From Eublepharis macularius (Eukaryota; Chordata; Lepidosauria; Squamata; Eublepharidae), in the NCBI RefSeq assembly GCF_028583425.1, contig NC_072800.1:11731001-11795000 (forward strand): 64,000 nucleotides of DNA, read 5' to 3'. Positions 23,601 to 35,900 of the stretch are shown here, piece by piece. Every line of letters begins with the position of its first letter. Position 1 is the stretch's first letter. The notes under the pieces are model-generated. The model was given only the letters and a program-made list of their open reading frames with translations, had not been told where the DNA came from and did no database searches. Both the position numbers and the translations under genes were made by a program.

Positions 23601-26600
23601 GTTAGCAAATGTAGTTCCAAGTCTCATAATCTTTTTCATGCAAAGTTTATATCATCAAACAAAACCCGTCTGACTTCTGCTTCCAAGTCCAGCTGTTCCC
23701 TTTTTTCCTCCTGGGCCCTGAGAAATCCATCTTGCTGACAGTACTGAACTGACAAAGCGGGCTCTGTGTTTGGACGGTTTTCAGTCTCCAGAGGGGGCAG
23801 AGACAGGAAGTGGATTTGTCTTTTATTGTTAGCAACAGAGTGTTCATGTTGCCTAGCGCTACAACAGTTGCCGCTTTTAAGAAATGTTAGCATCACTTGA
23901 CCGTTGACCTGATGATGTAGATGCAGCTGATGGTTTCCATGTGTTACGTGGATGTCCCTTTGTTGTTATGGGGGTGGAGAGGTGATTGCTGCTCTGTCAC
24001 ATTTTTCTAACAATGGAGACAGAGTTAGAATTGTGCATTCCTTTACATGTGGGCTGAGTTAATAAAATACAGCTTATTGGTGAACGTACGTAGTCCCTCT
24101 CAATGTCAAGGGTCTAGTGTGATTTCTTCTTTGTCCTGTATGGACCCAACAGAGTGAGATACTGCTAAGCAAAAAAATGTGCTGGGTTTGATAGTTCAGT
24201 GCACTTTCTGAATCAGGAGACGGTGTTTGAAGGTAATAAGTAATGTTTGGGAAGCCAGGCAGCACTGGCGCCCCCCCAGCAGTGTAGTTGTTTTGCATGC
24301 GGAAAGTTCCGAGATATTGGAGAGCTGCTGACAGATGGAATAGACAGACACTTTGGTCTCCTGCCTTCAGCCAGAGGTCCAGCGTCCATTGAAAGGATGT
24401 GCCCCTTCTCTCCCTGGATGGAGACCATTAAGAGAAGATCAGCTTGCCCCCAACTGGAAACTAATCTCTCTCTCTCTCCCTCACTCTCTCTAGTCTCTAC
24501 CTTTTCTTCTCACCTCCCTTGCCATGCCTGGGGGCAAGTCCTGTGCCTCTTGACTGATGTGAGCCACTTTGGGAGAATTGTTCTTTCAGAAGCATGTCAT
24601 AAACAAAGTCATAAATAGAAAGGACTCTTGGTCTGCCTCGGTTGACGGTAGCTTCTTACGTTCATAGGCCTTGAAAACCCATTAAGTCAACTTGCTCACT
24701 ATTGCATAATGAGCCTTCTGTTGATAGAACATAAAACATGGGTGCCTATTTTAAAGAGTGGAACGAATAGTACATTTCCCCTGAGGTTGCATACCCTGCT
24801 TATTTTTCAGTATAAATAAACCCAGAGCAGAACCACAAGTGACAAAAGGCACAGATTGGACACTAGTCAGCTTCCCTCAAGTTTTGATGGGAAATGTAGG
24901 CATCCTGATCCTGCAGCTTGGCTCTCCGACTGCTGTCCAACGAACTTTTCAACTGTCACTTGTCCAACATTCCGCCAAGCTGCCTACATTTCCCATCAAA
25001 GCTTGAGGGAAGCTGACAAGTGTCCAGTCTGTGCCTTTTGTCACTTGTGGTTCTGCTCCCAGTGGTGTTGAACTCCTAAATGGAATCATTTCCAGGCCTG
25101 CCTGCTTCACGGATGCCTGCTGTGGATGCACTGGTCTCAGAACTGCTAGAAGAATGGCAATGGCGATTTCCACATGGGCAAGGAAAGTGCAGGGAGACCT
25201 GTCGTGGAAGCCCTGTTGCCGCTTGGTTGTGTTGGCAGACATAGCAGCAATGGGGAAGCCGCTCGAGCCTGTATCCTTGTGGAAAAACCACCAAAGTATC
25301 AAAGCAGTAAAAGGAAGCAAAAAAGGGGGGGTCACAAGCAGAGAATCTGTTTCCTGTTAAGAAATTTGCTCCCTGCCGTAAGAAATGCTACCAAAGATGT
25401 CTCTTTTTGGATGCATCATCTTCGGTGGTTAGTCTTGCCTAAAGCAAACGGGGAGATTAATTTTGCTCTGCCCTTGGACAACAACGTGAATGCAGCTAAT
25501 CAGTCACCTGACCGTAAGGAGGAAATTCGTCTGGAAGGTGGTCCGAAATCTTACAGCAGAAACCTGTTGCAGAGACAGGGCTAGGAGGGGGAAACTGCCT
25601 TAAATGTACTTGGGCTTGAAAAGGAGAAAACACATCACCGTCCCTGAACAGAGAAGGAATACCAGGAACTACCAGCCCTTGGCCATTTTTAGTCCTTCTG
25701 GGGTACCATGTGGCCTTTTGAAGTCAACACAGAGGTGAAGAGGTTCATACAGCCAGGGCTTTTTTTCTGGGGAAAGAGGTGGTGGATCTCAGTGGGTTGC
25801 CCTTGGAGAAAATGGTCACATGGCTGGTGGCCCTGCCCCCTGATCTCCAGACAGAGGGGAGTTGAGATTGCCCTCCGCGCCGCATGGTGAAGAGGTTCAT
25901 ACAGCCAGGGCTTTTTTTCTGGGGAAAGAGGTGGTGGATCTCAGTGGGTTGCCCTTGGAGAAAATGGTCACATGGCTGGTGGCCCCGCCCCCTGATCTCC
26001 AGACAGAGGGGAGTTGAGATTGCCCTCCGCGCCGCATGGCGCGGAGGGCAATCTCAACTCCCCTCTGTCTGGAGATCAGGGGGCGGGGCCACCAGCCATG
26101 TGACCATTTTCGAGAGGTTCCAGAACTCCGTTCCACCGCGTTCCTGCTGAAAAAAAGCCCTGCATACAGCCAAAAAAATTGCAGGGAAATAAGAGGCCAT
26201 TTCATATGCATTACAGTTCTTCCCATGAAACAGTCCCACGGTCTTGGTTTTGTGGATGGAGGAATGTGTAAACTGGCAAGGCTATGCTGCTTTCCAGTAG
26301 TAATTCAGGTGAGGACAGGAGATTATATATAACACTAGTGTTGTACACAACTGGTACCTTGAATGTCCCTCTAGCCATTCATGATAAGAGACACGCACAG
26401 AGTCCTGTAGATGAAGCAATCTATAATTGTTTATTAAACAATGGAGGAATGATGGTTGCACAAGAAGCACAAGGTACCCTCGTGCCCAACACTCATCAAA
26501 GCTACAATAGCAGTGCAAAGCAATTAATACCTTTTGGTTAATTATAATATTTGTTATCTTATTGGCTCAAAGAATACAGTGCCGCCGCCCCCCCATTGGA

Positions 26601-29600
26601 TCAAGAGGGTGACCACCTGTCATGATACAAATGTCTAGGGTTATTCTGATTGGAAGAAACAACTTAGGTCAACAGCATAGTTACAGCATTACCCTATTGC
26701 AATTTCTTATCTGTCCTTGGTGTTATCTCTTGGAAGGAACATCTTCCTTCCTTTCTCACCCATCTCTTTCATGGGCTTCTCATTCATGCCCACTCTTTTG
26801 GTCTTTGCAACATTTAATAGTGGCACCCCAATGTTGCTTTCTGGCAACCTTGGGGGCGTCAAGCAAGGAATATTTCTATGGGCTCCGTGGGAGGAGAGCT
26901 GCTCTCCTCTCCTGGAATGCTCTTGTGGTTACATTAAGTCCCCTTCTCCGCTTTTGTGGTTTTTCTCTCTCAGCCTTGAGAGATGTTTCTAATCTTAGCT
27001 TGCTTTCATTGCAACGTTTTACATGGACAGTTTCACAAAGGGGTTTCTGTATCAAGTAAGAAACAGGTGTCAGGAATCAGACAGGTGCTCATTAAATTTA
27101 CTAAGCACAATCTACCTGATAGCAAGCTTTACAGTACTTTGATCTTACATTTCACAATGATTTACACGTGTAACATACATTTTGCTTTGGTCTTTTGTTT
27201 CAAGTTCCATTCTCTTGCAAATTGCGTTACAAGTGCTACATTAGCTCCTGAGAATAGTAAAAGTGCATAACAGTGACAGAAGGCACATAAGCTTACATAA
27301 AATCTCTTTCATTAAATTCATTTCCCACACTAGCAGCAAAGCCCATTGTGTGAAAAAATACAACAAGCTCTAGAAACCTGTTAATTTGGTGTGCCGCCTC
27401 TCAGCAATGTGTCTGCACAAAAATTAATTTGTGTTCTGCTCTTCCTCTCAGTGCCCTCCCACTCTGGTCTGGGGGCCGCTGTGAAGTGCCAGCTTGCCCC
27501 CGTGAGGGGGCCTGGCAAATGGACAGCCTGAGCACTGCTCCAGGCAGCAAGCGGGCGCTTCGCGGTGGCCTTGAGGCCAAAGCGGGAAGGCGCTAAAGGG
27601 AGGCGCAGGGAGGAGTGCTTAGGCCATCAATTCAGCAGGCCCCCTCCTGGCGGCAAGTGAGCACTTTGCAGTGGTCTCGTGACCAGAGTGTGCCCGCGCG
27701 AGGATAGTAAATTAGTCATCACCAATATGGCTTGCCTTTTATATAGTAGGATGCTGTGTGCTCATGCAAATCTCTGTAGACCCATCAGATCATACACCAC
27801 TTCCTCCATGTGGCTGCAGCCATAGGACTCCCCAACCCTTAAGGGAGGGACTTGGGCGTTTATGAGTGGAGGCCTGGTTTGCTGTCTTCTGCTCCACCTC
27901 CACAGAGTTTAACTCCTGTCAAACTACTTGCTAGTTAGGGCTCTAGACAAGAAGTGGAGTATGTGCATGAGCCATGAGAACAGTATTCTCACTAGAGATG
28001 GGCACAAACCAGAAAAAAACGAACCATGCGGTTAGTGGTTTGTCGCATTTCACAAACCATGAACTTTCACAAACCTGCCCCAGTTCGTGAACCAGTTCAT
28101 TTGGTTCATAAAAACGTCACATCCAGGTCAGCAAATCGTCACTTCCGGGCCAGCAGAAGGCCACTTCCAGGTCAGCAGAAGGTCTGCAGGAAGTCTATCC
28201 CGTTGCCTAAGAAACTGATTGATTGGTGCCAGGCTGTCTGCAGTGACAAACCAAAAAATGAACTAAACGAACCAGCCTAAAGTTCGTGGCGGTTTGTCAG
28301 AAATGGGCTCTGACGAACCACCGGTTCACGAACCACCTTGATTCGTCACGAACTTTGGTTTGTATTTCGGTTCATGCCCTACTCTAATTCTCACACCGCA
28401 GAAGTGGCAGATGCAAAGCAGTACATACACTTTGTTTTCTATTTGGTTCAGATAAGAGTTCGGGTCAATTCTTTAACTTATTAATTGTAAGTACATTAAA
28501 CCAAATCTGGACATTTGCGTTGATTACGGAGATTAATCTATGTTGAGTACTATATAAATGCGTAGATTTGCAAAATTCATGAAACTGGTTTGACGTTCAT
28601 GACATTATTAATACTATGTATTTCAATTTCCGTCAACATGCCTTTTCTTCATGCTGAATGTTAAAGTGCCTTCCCTTCCGTTTCTGTTTGTGTAACCAAG
28701 GGAGTGGAGTCTTCTGATGAGTTGGTAAATCTGTTTCTCTTCTTTTTTAGATTGTAGTAGAACAGAATGTGTAGGTTTTGCAGTGGGTCCTACTTTGTGT
28801 CTGCCACGGAAACTGACAACATTTCAACACACTAATTTTTAATATTCTTTTAGCTTCCAAACAATTTGCAGAAGAGGTCTTAAAATCTCACAATGACTAC
28901 AGAAAGAAGCATGGTGTCCCCCCACTCAAACTTTGCAAAAAGTTAAACCGGGAAGCACAACAGTGAGTACCGCTTTTTCTTGTTCCTTTAAGAACATTCC
29001 AATGTTTTAGCATTTGGGTTGGGAATGTGGACTTTGTACTTGTGATCTTCCTGACCCATTTCATAGGGTGATAGTTCAGAGCTAGAACCTCTCTGATAAG
29101 GTACTGATGACCTTCTGGTGCCATCTTCTGGAACAGGACTGGTAGCAGAACATAATCTCACTCTTTATGGTCGCTTTTATAAAAGGGGTTGGGTTAGAAG
29201 GAAAAAATGGAATTAAAGGTTTATGTGACTTGTTGGTAGCCTCTCAGAACTTTATAGCCATCTACGTGAACAGCAGAATTGCAAAGCACATATCTTGCTG
29301 TATCATTTCACGTGGGAGGGTAGGGGATCTGTGTCTGTCTCACATTTTTAGTCTGCCCTTTATCCAAGGAGTTCAGGGGTGTGTGTATTGTTCTCCCTTC
29401 CCTATTTTATCCTCACCCCAAACCTGTGATGTATAGACAGAGAGAGTGTCACTAGCCCCAAGATAGTGCTGGGTAGTCTTGGATTAGTTTAAATTTGGGC
29501 TTGGATAGGCTGAAGCGGTTTGGGAACTCTAACATGGGGAATAATGGAAAACTTTTAAAAAGTAGATTGTTGCTGGATTGTATCATTGAGGGTAGTAGAG

Positions 29601-32600
29601 AATATTTCAACCTTTCTGTAGGAATTGACGATACTTGTTTTCTGTGTCTTGTTAATAAAGAAGGATGCCGAGCCTGGCTAATGCTGCTAGAGACGCCAAT
29701 GGATTGGATCCAGACAGCTTTTTCACTCACTCTCACCCAATTCCCCTACATACTACAGTCACACCTGGCTTTTGAACACGCAAAATCCCAAGGTTCTCAG
29801 CACAGCTTTTTTCATGGCCAAAGAGGACCCCTCCTTCCTTTTTCACCAGCAGAAAAGCTGGTTGAATCCAACCAGTCCTTTGAAGAGGCTAGAATAATGA
29901 TATTGTAGCTTTATTCCTTTTGTTTAGGTCAGCATACAAAGGAATTTCAAAGGATTTATGCAGGGGTCATTTCGTAGAAAAAGAGCTGGAGGAACTCATT
30001 AGCATAACTCATTAGCATATGTCATACCCCTTGACATCACTGGAAGTGTGTCATTAAAATAACTGATTTACATAGGCCACACCCCCTGACATCACCTATC
30101 CTGGCTGTTTTGGACCCAATCCTGGCCATTCAGGGCCGAAATTGGGCCCAAAATGGCAGAAATTGGGCCCAAAATGGCTGAAAAGGGGCCCAAAATGGTC
30201 AGGATTGGGCCGCTGCTGAGCAGGAGAGTGATCCATCACCCATCAGAGGCACGATCTGGGCTGTTTCGGCCCCAGTCCAGGCCGAAACGGGCCCAAAATG
30301 GCCAAGAGTCAGATGGGTGGGGCCACCTGACATGTAACCTCTTTGGGGAACTGCCAGAACTGCGTTCCTGCGCATTCCCCCTTGAAATGAGCCCTGGATT
30401 TATGTATAAAAACAAATAAATATAAGTGAGATCTGTGGAAGAGTAATAGGGTACACCCACTTCACTATTGGTGAAGATGTGCCTTTAAGGCATAAAGAAC
30501 GCCACAGTGTAAAACTAGGAAACATTTTAGGGAGGTAATTTCTGTAAAAGACTTGTGGAGTGGTAACACTGTTTCAGGTTCATTCTTCTCTGTGCAAATA
30601 CAAACATTTTGAGAAATCCAGAAGACAGTCATGGAGTAGCTGCTCCTGGATTTAATGGCCCTTTTATTTTCTCTTATACCACAGTGCTATAAACTGCCCA
30701 TCGAGAATTTTCTGCTGAATATTTTTGCATAATCACAAAGCTAAATATTGTCTGCTTATTGTTCTATAATGAAATTATTATGGTTTTAATATAGGTATTC
30801 AGAAGCACTGGCTAGCACAAGAATTCTCAAGCACAGTAGTGAATCTAGTAATGGGAAATGTGGAGAAAATTTAGCGTGGGCTTCTTACGATCAGTCGGGT
30901 AAGTTGGATCTTTGCTCCCGTATTGGAGAGACTTAGAAGGCAAAGCTCAAATATTTTACTCTGAAAACGATAAGAATGGCAATCTAACACACTATAAACA
31001 TGACCGTTGATGGAATTGTACTGATTTTGGATTATGTAGGCCATCTAGTAACGCTTATGGCTTGGATTCTTCCCTTGGTTGAGCCACATTTGATGCCTCA
31101 GCCTAAGAATCCTAAGGAGCTTTACTTGGACAGACAACAACAACATTCGATTTATATACCGCCCACTCAGCAGTTTACAAAGTGTGTTATTATTAACCTC
31201 ATGACAATCACCCTGTGAGTTGGGTGGGGTTGAGAGAGTTCCGAGAAGCTGTGCCTGACCCAAGTCACCCAGCTGCCTTCATACGGAGGAGCGGAGAATC
31301 AAACCTGGTTCTCCAGATTTAAAGACCTGCCGCTCTTAACCACAACACCAAACTGGCTCTTCTAGTAGAGATAGGTTACTTAGAGAAAGGAATCAAACTT
31401 GGGTGAGCAGAGTGGTCAAATAAAGCGAGTGTCTTATATGTATCATTAACAATGTAGTTGTCGGCCCGACTGTATATTTCTTGGTTCACTTAACCTGAAA
31501 CTCTTTGATATCCCAATGTGTGGGAAAGACTCCAGTTTTATTGAAATGATTTCCTTTACACTTCCTCCCTTAAAGAAATAGAAAAGACTCCGGTAGCACC
31601 TTTAAGACTAACCAACTTTACTGTGGCATAAGCTTTCGAGAATCAGTTCTCTTCGTCAGATGCATGGAGGATAAGAAGAAACAGTTTTTTATTTCTTCTT
31701 ATCCTCCATGCATTTGACAAAGAGAACTGTGATTCTCGAAAGCTTATGCCACAGTAAAGTTGGTTAGTCTTAAAGGTGCTACTGGACTCTTTTCTATTTT
31801 GCTACTACAGACTAAAATGGCTAACTCCTCTGGATCTACTCCCTTAAAGAAAGGTCATCTGTACAGTAAATACTTTAACTGAAACTCTGCTATCTGATAG
31901 TATGATCAAGAACAAGGATATGGGGTTATTTCTCCCGCTGGGAGGTAGGGACAGCTGCCACTTACCTTATGCCATTCACGACGGTCCTCTTTGTGTGCGC
32001 ACGCCCCGGAGCCAACTCAATGATGTCACTTCTGGTAGTGATGTCATTGTGCCAGCCGCACAAGCGCTCCCGCGCTCCACACAGGGGTGATTCTGTCTGT
32101 TTGGGGCCCAAATCGGCCCCAAATGAAACACGGGAATGCTCCTGCAGCTGCCGCGATGACGTCACATCTGGAAGTGACATTGCCACGCCTGTTGGGACCT
32201 TGGGGAGCTTGCCAACTCCCTCTGACCACCAGTGGGTCGGCGGGCAAGGTAACAAATCCCCGGGAGTTTGCCCGCCACTGGCAGGCACTTAGGAAATCTA
32301 TTCAGGAATCACGATGAGGCCATTTTAAAGGTCGATGACAGCTTTCCCCCCTCTCCTCCAGCGCCTTTGCAGGTTTCCCCGGATAGTAGGAGGGAAGGGG
32401 GAGGGAGGCAGTCCATGGCAGTGACAAACGATATCTCATGTCAGAGGGAGCTCTAATTGTGCGGCCAATCACGGTGATTCTCTCATGGGTAGCCTTTTTC
32501 AAATTGTTTCTGATTATGAGCGAGCATAAAAGCAGGCCTGGTTGCAGCAGGACCCGTTGCAGTCTGTGATCTCTGAAGCGTGGCCCTGCCACTGCTCTTT

Positions 32601-32866
32601 GCTGTTCTCTGCCCGCCTGCCTTGGAGGATTTAGATGGAATTCTGTGCTTACCTGCCTGGATTTCTTCTCTTCAGGAAGGGGTTTGACTGAATCTTTTTT
32701 CTTTTTTAAACTACTGTAATGTTTTCAATTAAATTTTCCTGGGTTTGAGAGGTAGGTGGGCCTGGTGTGGTGGGGATGGGGAACTTTTAGAAGGAACTTT
32801 TGTTGTGGACAGCGTGGTGAGGTTGGCTGTTGGTTTTCTTTCTTCGTTCTTTTTGTTGCTCTGGTA

Positions 32867-32904
<38 letters not shown>

Positions 32905-35900
32905 CTTTGCTTTTATTTATTTCTGATTTTTTTAAGCCTTTTCTTTGCTTAACTGTTGTGTTTAGTTATAAAGGCTTCTGACGGGCTCTTTGCCCCTCTG
33001 GAGGGGAGGTGCCAGGTCGCTTTTGTGCTTGCTGTGTGTGTTGCCTTTGTTGTGTTGTATTCTCTTTGGCTTTGGGTTTTTTTGTTGCACTTTAAATTTT
33101 AAAGGTTATTGCTTTGGGGGCGATGGTTGTTTGATTTTTCCCCCCTTGCCTTGTTGGTTTAGCCCGCTTTGCGGGGTTTGTTTCCTGTGTTCCTTCTTGA
33201 CTTACCTTGTTATTACTTTGGAGGGTCCAGATTGTTGCTCTGTGTGTTGCTGGTTGATGTAGTGGAATTTTGAGGGGCGGGTCTGGCTGGCTAGACTTCT
33301 GCCAGGTTGGTTCTGCTGGTTTGTTGATATTGGTACTTAGTTCTGTTCTGTTGTGTTACAAGATTTGCCCTGGCTTCTGTCTGGCTTCTGTGACAGAGAC
33401 TGGTTCTGTTGGGCTTGTTCCCTTCTTCGGTTCTGCTTGGATTCTTTGATTTGGCGTTGATTCTGCTGGGATTCTCTGGTTGGATTTTGTTGATGCCATT
33501 TGCTTTGGGATGCTTTTGGCCAGTGGTTGCTCTCGTGTGCTTCGCTAAGGCTTTTGTGCCCTGCAGAAAGCCTTGATTTTTTTTTCTCCCATAGGTTACA
33601 GTGGAAAGTAGCTGAGGGACTTTGTCCAGGGGCATGTAGAATTGGACCCCGTGACCCAATTGACCTGGAACTTGCGAAGTCAGTAGTGGACAGACAGGAC
33701 TAGGTTCCCCACAATTTTGGTTAAGTTTTCTTGAAAATATCCCCTCCAGCCCCGCAGAAAGATTTCCCCATAGGGAATAATAGTGCCAAATGCATTTAGA
33801 TCCCCCCAAACCCAAAACAAATCCAAACACTAAACTGGTATTTTTGGACCCGAATATCAGGAATACCAATATTTATTCGTTTCATGATACCCAAATCTGA
33901 AAGTATTTTTTTGTTTTTGTTTTTAGTGCACACCCCTAATCTGGACTTCTGTGCAAATGTCTTCCTAGATATATAACATTCATCACACATCTCATTCATT
34001 TTCCACCATACTTCAGAGGAGCTCAGGGCAGCAACCACAGCAATCGCTCCATTTTATCTTCACAACAACCCTTTGGGCTAGGTTTGACTAACAGATGGCC
34101 TAAAAGAGGGTGGCGCCCCCACCCACCTGCACAAGCTGTAGCTATCGGGCAGCTTCTTCTGGGTATGAGGGACCCAGCTTTGTTCCTGACCTTAGTAGTG
34201 GTGTTGACAAAATAAGTACCTCAGTCAGAATAAGAATACATCTAGCCTGAGATTATTTAAACCAGCTTTTCCCAACCTGTGGGTCGTGTGAAAGGGATCC
34301 GAGGCTTTTGCAATTTTCTTGATTTGTGCATGATCTGTTAATTTGAAGTGGGTCAGCATAGCAAGTAAACTTAGACTTGTGGGTCACTGTAACCCAATGA
34401 ACCACTGATCTAAATGGAGTCAGTGTAAAGCAAGAATGTACTGTTTCCAGACTATTTTTATCCTCACCATGGACAAGAGCTGCAGCTCTGACTGGGAAGT
34501 GCTCCCTAAAAGATGATTTTTAAGGTTCCATGAAACAATGAGCAAATCCAGGAAAGCTCTGGAGGATTGGGAAGGGGGGGGGGCAGGGAAGCCGCCACCC
34601 AGCCCTGATCGTGGCCAATCCACTTCTGAATGCATCTTGCTTAGTTTTGCAAAAAGTTTTTCTTATTTTCTCTGTCCCCTCCCTCCACCCTTTCCCCCTC
34701 AAACTTTGTTATCTTATGGTGAACCAGATAAACCTATATTGCTCCCAGAAGCCTCTGTTCGAAGTGCATTTGCAGTACTCCCCCCCCTACCCCAGCTGGG
34801 ATCACCGGCAGCAAAGTAGGCGTCCCTCCACCCTCTCACGGCATTACCGTCTCCCGCGCTGATGAAGCATGGCTGCCGTTCACGCCAGTGGAACAAAAAG
34901 CACTGCCATGGGGAAAACAGTGAAGGTGGAGGTGGTGGGAACCTGCTTGTGTCTATCTGCCGCTCCTTCTACCCCATCACTGATTACCTTTTTTTTAAAA
35001 AGCGCAAGTCCTTAATTTTAATTTTTTATGGCCAAAGCTTGCTTTCTGGTTTTAATTCGTATTTTGAAACTTCCCATTTTCTCTAGTGTGTTTCCATCTT
35101 GGTTTAAAAGCCTTCCTGATAACCCCCAGCTGAAAGAGAGAAACAGACTAGTCATATTTCTTGACGAGTTCACTACATGCATTGTCATCTCACACCATAA
35201 TTCCATTTATCTTGCAGGAAAAGAAGTAGCGGAGAGATGGTATAGTGAAATAAAAAATTACAACTTTCAGAGTCCAGGATTTTCCTCTAATACAGGTGAG
35301 CATGGGCCTGGTGTTGCTTATTTACTGATTGTCAGTAGATGAGGGAATATATATTTTCCCGTCGTCGTCCCAAAATTAAGTATTTACATACACATACCAG
35401 GGTGGTGGGACAGAGCAACCTTTTTGACCCTGTGAGCACCTGTGGCATTCTGGCATACGGTGGTGGGAACAACCACAAAATGGCTGCCATAAGAGGCTGA
35501 GCCAACCGCAAAATGGCTGCCATAAGAGGCTGAGCCACAGCCAGTCAGATCTATAACGGCCAATCAGAAGCCCTGCTGGACAGGAGCCCCATCTGCCTCC
35601 ACCCACTTTCTTAAAACACTTAGTGAGGACCAGGAAAAGTGTTGGCAGGTGCCACGGCACCCATGGGTACCATGTTAGGGAACCCTGGGATTGAGTTGAA
35701 AAAGCATTCTGTTTAAACTTTGACAGGAAATTGAGAGTGGGTGGCTTTTCTTCTGACTCACAGGGCCATGAGGAAGTGAAGAATGTAATTTGTAAATGTT
35801 CCTCTTTCTAACACTGTAACATTATGCATTGATTTATGCAAAGCTTAATTTTTCAGGAAACAGCAGATAGGTTAAGTTAATGTAGTCAGCAACATAGTGT

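Noticed and set aside
26310..27290. Possible reversed LTR in intron 1
   Set aside because: TTTATT and pyrimidine tracts alone are not sufficient; no ends or duplication were found.
32990..33869. Frames in the T/G-rich block, including 192 codons on the minus strand
   Set aside because: Low-complexity composition, no domain, no splice signals in agreement.
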